DNA from: Candidatus Saccharimonadota bacterium
GTDB taxonomy: Bacteria; Patescibacteriota; Saccharimonadia; Saccharimonadales; Saccharimonadaceae
Direction of reading: 5' to 3'
DNA: 15,800 bases
NCBI GenBank assembly: GCA_027451185.1
Contig: DAIDJW010000009.1
Location: 1-15,800 of the forward strand
The notes under the pieces are model-generated. The model worked only from the letters and a program-made list of their open reading frames with translations, had not been told where the DNA came from and searched no databases. Both the position numbers and the translations under genes were made by a program. Each line of letters opens with the position of its first letter. Positions within the stretch are counted from its first letter, which is position 1. This document shows, piece after piece, positions 1-3,842 of the stretch.

Positions 1-752
1 ATGGCGGCGTCAGTCTGAATTAAGTCAGTCAACGACTCGGTTTGACCATCTTGCGAACCGGCCGTGACGGGGCGTCCGGTACCAGAAATAATACCGCTAG
101 TAACCGTGTTGCTGTATTGCCCCAGGGCATTGCCGATGGCAATAACCTGCTCGCCAACACGAATCGTAGCGCTATTGCCAAGGGTTACCGGGGTGAAACT
201 GTTGGACGAGTTAATCTTCAAGAAAGCAATGTCGTTCAATGGGTCGCGGCCAATAACCGTGACGTTGTTATACTGCTGGCCAGTGCTATCGACCACTGTG
301 ACCGATGAAGCACCATCAATAACGTGGTTGTTTGTCATGACATAGCCGTCTTTACTGACGATAACGCCCGTGCCGGCGCCTTCTTGAGTTCCGGCGCCAT
401 AAGCTGACGGTGCGGCTTGGGACTGTGTCAGAACAGACACCACACTTGGACTAACCTTGGCGGCTACTGCTGCTACGGAACCTGGTTGATTAGCGACGGT
501 CGAGTTGCCGTCAAAGCCACTAACATTAGCCAAATTAGAGTTGCTGGAAAGCGCGTGGTCAAGCGCAATGCCGCCAGCCGCGCCAATTGCTAGAACGACC
601 ACTGTGCCCGCAATCGATATTAGGCTAACAAATAAAGTTTTTGGTGAACGAAGCCTAGGTGTTCGAGCGCGTTTTGGCTTCGGCTCGGCTTGATGCTCTG
701 GCGTTGGGTCGCCATCGGCTGGGATAGTTTTAGTATCGGTGTCGTCGGACAT
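1..752 (-). CDS. htrA: HtrA/DegP-type serine protease, membrane anchored (3' part beyond window)
   Basis: This is a trypsin-like (S1C) protease of the HtrA family, which degrades misfolded proteins outside the cytoplasmic membrane. Reading leftward from the ATG at 752, about 250 residues are visible. There is a polar, charged cytoplasmic tail (about 1-38), one membrane helix (about 39-64), a Ser/Asn/Ala-rich linker, then the protease domain from about 97. The catalytic His lies in TNNHVIDG (about H143) and the Asp in RDPLNDIAFLKI (about D174). The frame runs off the window at QTDAAI, just before the place where the family has its GNSGGP catalytic serine, so the Ser and any PDZ domain are not visible. 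A GAGGG ribosome site precedes the start. GrpB lies upstream on the same strand with a 94-base gap and no obvious terminator. Family assignment is secure; intactness of the 3' half cannot be judged. Confidence 0.95.
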   Translation of the reverse strand, partial: MSDDTDTKTIPADGDPTPEHQAEPKPKRARTPRLRSPKTLFVSLISIAGTVVVLAIGAAGGIALDHALSSNSNLANVSGFDGNSTVANQPGSVAAVAAKVSPSVVSVLTQSQAAPSAYGAGTQEGAGTGVIVSKDGYVMTNNHVIDGASSVTVVDSTGQQYNNVTVIGRDPLNDIAFLKINSSNSFTPVTLGNSATIRVGEQVIAIGNALGQYSNTVTSGIISGTGRPVTAGSQDGQTESLTDLIQTDAA

Positions 753-782
753 GAATACCCTCGCTTAAATTAAATATGCTTA

Positions 783-810
783 CTTATAAGTAATAGCATG
801 GTTTGTCTAA
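783..810 (-). promoter_or_regulatory. probable promoter of the HtrA gene with palindrome over the -10
   Basis: On the minus strand a TATAAG -10 (783-788) is preceded by a weak -35 (TTAGAC/TAGACA, 804-810) with 15-16 bases between. The -10 sits inside a perfect 14-base palindrome (780-793). ATGCT (776-780) and AGCAT (795-799) add outer, slightly offset arms. The start codon is about 30 bases downstream. Strength and use are inferred only. Confidence 0.45.
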
Positions 811-846
811 AAATAGCTGAAAAAGCTGTGATTTACGTCAAAATGT

Positions 847-1368
847 CTATTCTGCTATAGCTAAAATAGATTTAATGAACTCGTCCTTGAGTTCGGTATA
901 TTTGTGCCTATCATCTGCGTACTGCTCGGCAAGATCTTGCTTCAAGGTGATATATTCATTTAATGCTTCAGGATGGGAGATTAAATAGTCGCGAAACAAC
1001 AGCGGATGTCGCCATTCTTTTTCATTGGCTACCTCAACCAGATGAAGGTGGTGGGTAATGCACTCATCGCTGCCTTTTGGAAAGAAACAGCGTGTATCGG
1101 ACCATTTTTCTGGCATGTACTGATAGCCGAGTTTTTTAAGACCGTCGATAAAATCTGGTGCTGTTTTTAATGAATAAACCCCCACCAGCAGGTCGATGAT
1201 TGGTTTGGCGTCGGCGCCCGGCATAGACGTGCTACCAATATGTTCAATGGCGATGATTTTATCGCCAAAAACATCAAATAGGCGCTGTTTTTCGGTCTCA
1301 AATTCAGTTTTCCAAGCTTTATCATAGGGTAGCAGTTTAACTGCGCCGCGCTTTAGTCCGATTGTCAT
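847..1368 (-). CDS. GrpB/UPF0157 family nucleotidyltransferase-like protein
   Basis: This 173-residue protein belongs to the GrpB (UPF0157) family, which has a nucleotidyltransferase-like fold and no firmly established substrate. The hallmark is the stretch around residues 41-60, IEHIGSTSMPG followed by AKPIIDLLVG, including the GST motif and an acidic residue (D59) expected in the active site. A histidine cluster (HHLHLVE, about 106-112) is also typical. Length is normal for the family. No convincing Shine-Dalgarno site precedes the ATG, and the start lies only 13 bases after the U-tract of the upstream gene's terminator. It may therefore be read from a very short leader or by read-through. 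The HtrA gene follows on the same strand after 94 bases. In other bacteria such proteins are stand-alone or fused to CoaE; the cellular role here is unknown. Confidence 0.9.
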   Translation of the reverse strand: MTIGLKRGAVKLLPYDKAWKTEFETEKQRLFDVFGDKIIAIEHIGSTSMPGADAKPIIDLLVGVYSLKTAPDFIDGLKKLGYQYMPEKWSDTRCFFPKGSDECITHHLHLVEVANEKEWRHPLLFRDYLISHPEALNEYITLKQDLAEQYADDRHKYTELKDEFIKSILAIAE

Positions 1369-1381
1369 AACATAATCATAG

Positions 1382-1410
1382 CAAAAAGAGCCCCGTGCGG
1401 AGCTCTTTTA
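1382..1410 (-). terminator. rho-independent terminator after the SHOCT gene
   Basis: The minus strand can form a 10-pair stem, AAAGAGCTCC with GGGGCTCTTT (one G-T pair), around a GCAC loop, followed by a run of T. It lies between the SHOCT stop and the GrpB start, so it should end the SHOCT transcript. Confidence 0.85.
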
Positions 1411-1418
1411 AAACGCCG

Positions 1419-1664
1419 TTATTTATCTAAATCTTTTTTCAGTTGCTCGAATTGTTCTTTGTCGATTTCGCCCTTGGCATAGCGCTCTTTGGCGATATCA
1501 ATCGCGTCGTGCCGATGCGGGTGCATGCCGTGACGTTCGTAGCCTCTGGTTAGGCGCAGGACCACCAAGATGACGATGACGAAAACCACTCCCCAAAACG
1601 CCATCATAACCCAACCAAAACCTGGGTCGTATCCGTACCCGTTCATCATTCGATAATCATACAT
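1419..1664 (-). CDS. small SHOCT-domain membrane protein
   Basis: This 81-residue protein has one hydrophobic helix (about residues 17-38), then a His/Arg-rich turn (YERHGMHPHRHD), then a C-terminal SHOCT-type motif (about 52-80: AIDIAKERYAKGEIDKEQFE...). SHOCT domains are short C-terminal helical motifs found on many small bacterial membrane proteins; their exact role is not established. The Met/Gly/Tyr-rich N-terminus before the helix probably lies outside. The start is well supported: a full AGGAGG (1675-1680) sits 10 bases upstream. The gene appears to be transcribed alone, between its own likely -10 and the terminator at 1382-1410. The histidines might bind metal, but this is a guess. 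Confidence 0.88.
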   Translation of the reverse strand: MYDYRMMNGYGYDPGFGWVMMAFWGVVFVIVILVVLRLTRGYERHGMHPHRHDAIDIAKERYAKGEIDKEQFEQLKKDLDK

Positions 1665-1674
1665 AAAGCTATAT

Positions 1675-1692
1675 CCTCCTATATCTATTGTA
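1675..1692 (-). promoter_or_regulatory. strong SD and probable -10 of the SHOCT gene
   Basis: AGGAGG (1675-1680) is a full-length ribosome site. TACAAT (1687-1692) just upstream fits a -10 box, which would put the transcript start very close to the SD. No good -35 is visible, so the promoter call is tentative; the SD is clear. Confidence 0.5.
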
Positions 1693-1721
1693 CACTTTCA
1701 GTTTAAGACCAGCTTAGTATC

Positions 1722-1748
1722 AAAAAGAGACCTCATTGAAGTCTCTTG
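1722..1748 (-). terminator. terminator of tRNA-Gly
   Basis: The minus strand reads AAGAGAC, a 9-base loop, GTCTCTT, then more T. This is a 7-pair stem with a U-tract, 11 bases after the CCA end of tRNA-Gly. Confidence 0.85.
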
Positions 1749-1759
1749 ATATGCTCATT

Positions 1760-1835
1760 TGGTGCGGGTACAGGGACTCTAACCCTGGACCTCTTCCATG
1801 GCAAGGAAGCGCTCTAACAGCTGAGCTACACCCGC
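1760..1835 (-). tRNA. tRNA-Gly (anticodon GCC)
   Basis: A full cloverleaf is present on the minus strand: acceptor GCGGGTG/TACCCGC, anticodon stem CTTCC/GGAAG with loop TTGCCAT giving GCC, a normal T-arm, and an encoded CCA (1760-1762). The anticodon arm and its flanks are almost identical to those of tRNA-Ala(GGC) at 13312, and position 38 is T. Confidence 0.97.
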
Positions 1836-1846
1836 GTACCTACAGA

Positions 1847-1875
1847 ATTATAGAGAAAGCCGCGTGATTTTTCAA
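1847..1875 (-). promoter_or_regulatory. promoter of tRNA-Gly
   Basis: The minus strand has TTGAAA (1870-1875), exactly 17 bases, then a consensus TATAAT (1847-1852). The -10 ends 11 bases before the tRNA 5' end. This is the best sigma-70-type promoter in the window, back to back with the tRNA-Cys promoter. Confidence 0.85.
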
Positions 1876-1877
1876 GA

Positions 1878-1907
1878 GTGACGTTAAAGTGGAATATCTG
1901 GTATAAT
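1878..1907 (+). promoter_or_regulatory. promoter of the tRNA-Cys / HNH / tRNA-Leu unit
   Basis: GTGACG (1878-1883), 18 bases, then a consensus TATAAT (1902-1907) lie 10 bases before tRNA-Cys. The -35 is only two bases from the divergent tRNA-Gly -35, so the two promoters may compete for polymerase. No other clear promoter is seen before the HNH gene or tRNA-Leu. Confidence 0.8.
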
Positions 1908-1917
1908 TTCACCAGAT

Positions 1918-1991
1918 GGCGCGTTGGCGGAGCGGTTACGCGAAAGTCTGCAAAACTTTTCAGACGAGTTCGACTCTCGTACGTGCCTCCA
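1918..1991 (+). tRNA. tRNA-Cys (anticodon GCA)
   Basis: Acceptor GGCGCGT pairs with ACGTGCC (one G-T). Anticodon stem AAAGT/ACTTT holds loop CTGCAAA, giving GCA. The T-arm ACGAG/CTCGT is regular. The discriminator base is T (1988), the classic cysteine identity base, and CCA is encoded (1989-1991). Confidence 0.97.
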
Positions 1992-2046
1992 TGAACCTAT
2001 TTGGGTAACTACTCGGCAGACATACATACGGAAAGGTATTGAATGT

Positions 2047-2538
2047 ATGCCAAAAAAACGATCTTGGACTGACAATCAATTAATTGAAGCCGTTAAATAT
2101 TCGTATAGCTATCGCTCAGTATTGTTAAAGCTCGGTCTTATTCCCGCTGGCGGCAATTATGAGCAAATTAAACGAAGGATTAGGGAGTTATCAATACCAT
2201 CTAGCCATTTTACCGGTATGGGCTGGAATTCTGGATTAAAGTTCGTTCCTAATCCACCACAGCCCTTGGCGAACTTGCTAACCAAAGATAGCCACGCGCA
2301 AAGTTTTTTATTGAAAAAGCGTCTTTTTGCCGAAGGTCTAAAACAGCCGCAGTGCGAGATATGCGGTTGGTCCGAGATTAGCCCTGACGGGAGAATACCG
2401 GTGGAGCTCGATCACATTAATGGTGATCATCATGACAATAGAATCGAAAATCTAAGAGTATTATGCCCAAACTGCCATAGTCTACAACTTACACATAGGG
2501 GTAGAAATAAACAGATTAGACGTGCTAAAATGCAATAG
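2047..2538 (+). CDS. HNH endonuclease lying between two tRNA genes
   Basis: This 163-residue protein has an N-terminal DNA-binding-like region (about 7-60: WTDNQLIEAV..., then SHFTGMGWNSG) and a C-terminal HNH nuclease domain. The HNH part shows a zinc-type CxxC pair (C103, C106), LDHINGDHHDNRIENLRVL (catalytic-type D122-H123 and conserved Asn) and CPNCH (C140, C143, H144). The ATG at 2047 is chosen because AAAGG lies about 10 bases upstream; a longer reading of this frame would start inside tRNA-Cys. The gene begins 55 bases after tRNA-Cys and its TAG stop ends one base before tRNA-Leu. It has no promoter of its own that I can see, so it probably rides on the tRNA transcript and is cut free by tRNA processing. 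Base composition matches its neighbours. Likely a free-standing homing-type or defence nuclease; its target is unknown. Confidence 0.9.
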   Translation: MPKKRSWTDNQLIEAVKYSYSYRSVLLKLGLIPAGGNYEQIKRRIRELSIPSSHFTGMGWNSGLKFVPNPPQPLANLLTKDSHAQSFLLKKRLFAEGLKQPQCEICGWSEISPDGRIPVELDHINGDHHDNRIENLRVLCPNCHSLQLTHRGRNKQIRRAKMQ

Positions 2539-2539
2539 A

Positions 2540-2627
2540 GCGCGAGTGTTGGAACTAGGTAGACAAGATTGACTTAAAATCAATTGCTCGTAAGGGCGTG
2601 TGGGTTCAAGTCCCACCTCGCGCACCA
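2540..2627 (+). tRNA. tRNA-Leu (anticodon TAA)
   Basis: Acceptor GCGCGAG/CTCGCGC is perfect. Anticodon stem ATTGA/TCAAT holds loop CTTAAAA, giving TAA. A long class II variable arm (GCTC GTAA GGGC), T-arm GTGGG/CCCAC and encoded CCA are present. The gene starts one base after the HNH stop codon. Confidence 0.97.
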
Positions 2628-2638
2628 ACATAGAGAAT

Positions 2639-2661
2639 ACCGGTCCATAGGGCCGGTTTTT
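2639..2661 (+). terminator. terminator of the tRNA-Cys/HNH/tRNA-Leu unit
   Basis: ACCGGTC, loop CATAG, GGCCGGT (7 pairs, one G-T), then five T. It lies 11 bases after the CCA end of tRNA-Leu. Its T-run merges into the presumed -35 of the next gene. Confidence 0.9.
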
Positions 2662-2694
2662 GTATATTAACGCATTTTATGATATAATATGCGT
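2660..2694 (+). promoter_or_regulatory. promoter with 25-base palindrome over the -10 (candidate operator)
   Basis: A consensus TATAAT (2683-2688) has a weak TTGTAT (2660-2665) 17 bases upstream. The -10 is embedded in a near-perfect palindrome at 2670-2694. Arms ACGCATTTTAT and ATAATATGCGT match at 10 of 11 positions around a 3-base centre. A dimeric repressor bound there would block polymerase. It could be the alpha-CTD-like protein itself, but that is speculation. Confidence 0.65.
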
Positions 2695-2727
2695 CAGTAC
2701 CTTAGTATTGACGGGCTCAAACGAGCC
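2693..2727 (+). promoter_or_regulatory. two consecutive hairpins at the 5' end of the leader
   Basis: Hairpin 1 is GTCAGTAC, loop CTTA, GTATTGAC (8 pairs with one G-T; 2693-2712). Hairpin 2 is GGCTC, loop AAAC, GAGCC (2714-2727). With transcription starting near 2695, the mRNA would begin almost directly with a stem, which could protect its 5' end. No T-run follows, so these are not terminators. Confidence 0.55.
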
Positions 2728-2758
2728 AGTCGCCGATCGATTAGAAAGGTCCAGTTAC

Positions 2759-3400
2759 ATGACTGAACTATCGGAAGCACCGTACGGCCTGGTCGAACGT
2801 TTCCTCGCGGGGGCGTCGTCGGCTGGTCTGACCGCCGCACACCTGAGCATGCTCGTGGGCAACCCAGACCTGTTTAAGGAATGGATTGCCTCGCTGCCCG
2901 ACCCGGAACCGGCCGACGCCGTTACCGCGCCGACCACGACCATCGGTGCTGCGGCGCGCCTAACCCTCGAGGAGGCTTTCTCGAACGGGAAGGTTGATGA
3001 GCGGATTCTCGCGCACCTCGTTGATCACATGGGCCTCAAGTGTCTCGACGAAGTGACGCAGCTATGCGCCGATGAACTGCTGCAGATCCGCAATTTCGGA
3101 CCAGCCACTCTCCGGCGCGTCGAGCAGGTACTCGCCGAGTACGGCCTGCATCTGGCGGTTCACGGCCGCAATCACAGCCAGCACGCAAGTTTTGTGCTGC
3201 CGTACGGTGGCTGGGGTGTCTTGTACGCCAGCAGCGACAATGTTCGGTTGACCAGTCTCGTCCGTGTAAGAATCACCGTCGGGCAGCAAGTGCCGACGGT
3301 CGGCGAGTTCCGGGCCATGTCGGCCGAAGACCGGCTGCAGCTGTTCGACGAGTGGACGGTCGGGGCAATCCTTGCGGCGCTTGACCGTCTCGGTCTTTGA
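2759..3400 (+). CDS. GC-rich orphan protein with alpha-CTD-like helix-hairpin-helix domains
   Basis: This 213-residue protein is not a named family to me. Residues about 78-133 closely resemble the RNA polymerase alpha C-terminal domain: a helix-rich start, then LLQIRNFGPATLRRVEQVL, matching the alpha-CTD pattern LLxIRNFGxxSLxEI. Residues about 160-213 look like a second, more diverged copy (VPTVGEFRAMSAEDRLQLF, then a final helix and LGL). The N-terminus (1-50) is a separate helical region, joined by a Pro/Ala/Thr linker. It has no polymerase-assembly domain, so it is not RpoA. The ATG at 2759 is preceded by AGAAAGG (2743-2749) at 9 bases, so I prefer it to an upstream in-frame start at 2660, which lies in the terminator and promoter. 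GC is about 60-70% against about 45-50% around it. It may bind DNA or a transcription factor; function is unproven. Confidence 0.8.
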   Translation: MTELSEAPYGLVERFLAGASSAGLTAAHLSMLVGNPDLFKEWIASLPDPEPADAVTAPTTTIGAAARLTLEEAFSNGKVDERILAHLVDHMGLKCLDEVTQLCADELLQIRNFGPATLRRVEQVLAEYGLHLAVHGRNHSQHASFVLPYGGWGVLYASSDNVRLTSLVRVRITVGQQVPTVGEFRAMSAEDRLQLFDEWTVGAILAALDRLGL

Positions 3401-3407
3401 GGTACCG

Positions 3408-3440
3408 GCCCCGTTCGCGATTCGTCGCGGGCGGGGCTTT
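3408..3440 (+). terminator. strong terminator with 13-pair stem
   Basis: GCCCCGTTCGCGA and TCGCGGGCGGGGC pair over 13 positions (two G-T) around a TTCG tetraloop, followed by TTT and a T-rich stretch. It starts 7 bases after the alpha-CTD-like gene's TGA stop and closes the cassette. Confidence 0.92.
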
Positions 3441-3464
3441 CTCATTTTCCGGTAAAATTCAGCG

Positions 3465-3470
3465 TATAAT
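3465..3470 (+). promoter_or_regulatory. -10 box giving a leaderless mRNA for DUF4342
   Basis: A consensus TATAAT ends only 6 bases before the ATG at 3477. Normal spacing puts the transcript start at or next to the A of the start codon. There is no ribosome site. The -35 is not clear. Confidence 0.65.
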
Positions 3471-3476
3471 AAAGAT

Positions 3477-3719
3477 ATGAGTGAACAACAAGAAGAATTC
3501 AAAGTTAACGGCGAAGATTTAATGAACAAGGTTAAGCAACTTGTTCGCGAGGGCAATGTTCGCCGAATTATCATCAAGAACAAAGATGGCAAGACGCTGG
3601 TTGAGATGCCAGTCACAATTGGTGTGGTTGGGGCCGTTTTGGCGCCGTTTTTTGCGGCCGTCGGCACGATTGCGGCGCTGGCAACAGAGTGCACGATTGT
3701 GGTTGTGCGCGAAGCTTAG
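3477..3719 (+). CDS. DUF4342 family small membrane protein
   Basis: This 80-residue protein fits the DUF4342 family. It has an N-terminal soluble half with the typical pattern FKVNGEDLMNKVKQLVREGN followed by VRRIIIKN and GKTLVEMPV. A hydrophobic, Ala/Gly/Val-rich helix (about residues 46-69) and a short tail follow. Family function is unknown. The alternative start is ruled out by the preceding promoter: TATAAT ends six bases upstream, so the mRNA is probably leaderless. No clear terminator follows, only a weak GTGGC/GCCAC pairing with a long loop. It is not obviously linked to either neighbour, since a strong terminator lies before it and a good promoter after it. Confidence 0.88.
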   Translation: MSEQQEEFKVNGEDLMNKVKQLVREGNVRRIIIKNKDGKTLVEMPVTIGVVGAVLAPFFAAVGTIAALATECTIVVVREA

Positions 3720-3769
3720 TGGCTCCAGGACTTATCTTGGTTGGCTGATGCCACATTGATTCTTATATG

Positions 3770-3798
3770 TTGATTGCGTTTTAAGCATATGCTAAAAT
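3770..3798 (+). promoter_or_regulatory. promoter of the surface protein / sortase operon
   Basis: TTGATT (3770-3775), 17 bases, then TAAAAT (3793-3798). A perfect 10-base palindrome AGCATATGCT (3784-3793) abuts the -10. The leader is A-rich and carries AAAGGAG (3831-3837) close before the ATG at 3843. Confidence 0.75.
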
Positions 3799-3842
3799 AT
3801 GCCTAGAATCTTTGAAAAAATCAAAAACAAAAAGGAGACATT

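Noticed and set aside
42..693. Plus-strand frames opposite the HtrA gene
   Set aside because: They are antisense to a clear protease reading frame and have no motifs.
1924..2046. Longer HNH reading frame starting inside tRNA-Cys
   Set aside because: The extra 41 codons are mostly the tRNA sequence itself; ATG 2047 has a proper ribosome site.
2660..2758. Upstream start for the alpha-CTD-like gene
   Set aside because: It would begin in the terminator T-run and read through the promoter and leader hairpins; ATG 2759 has a good ribosome site.
3062..3694. Minus-strand frame of 210 residues across the GC-rich gene and DUF4342
   Set aside because: It is antisense to two better-supported genes and runs through the strong terminator; long open frames on the opposite strand are expected in GC-rich coding DNA.
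3719..3753. Possible terminator after DUF4342 (GTGGC/GCCAC)
   Set aside because: Five pairs with a loop of more than 20 bases and no T-run.
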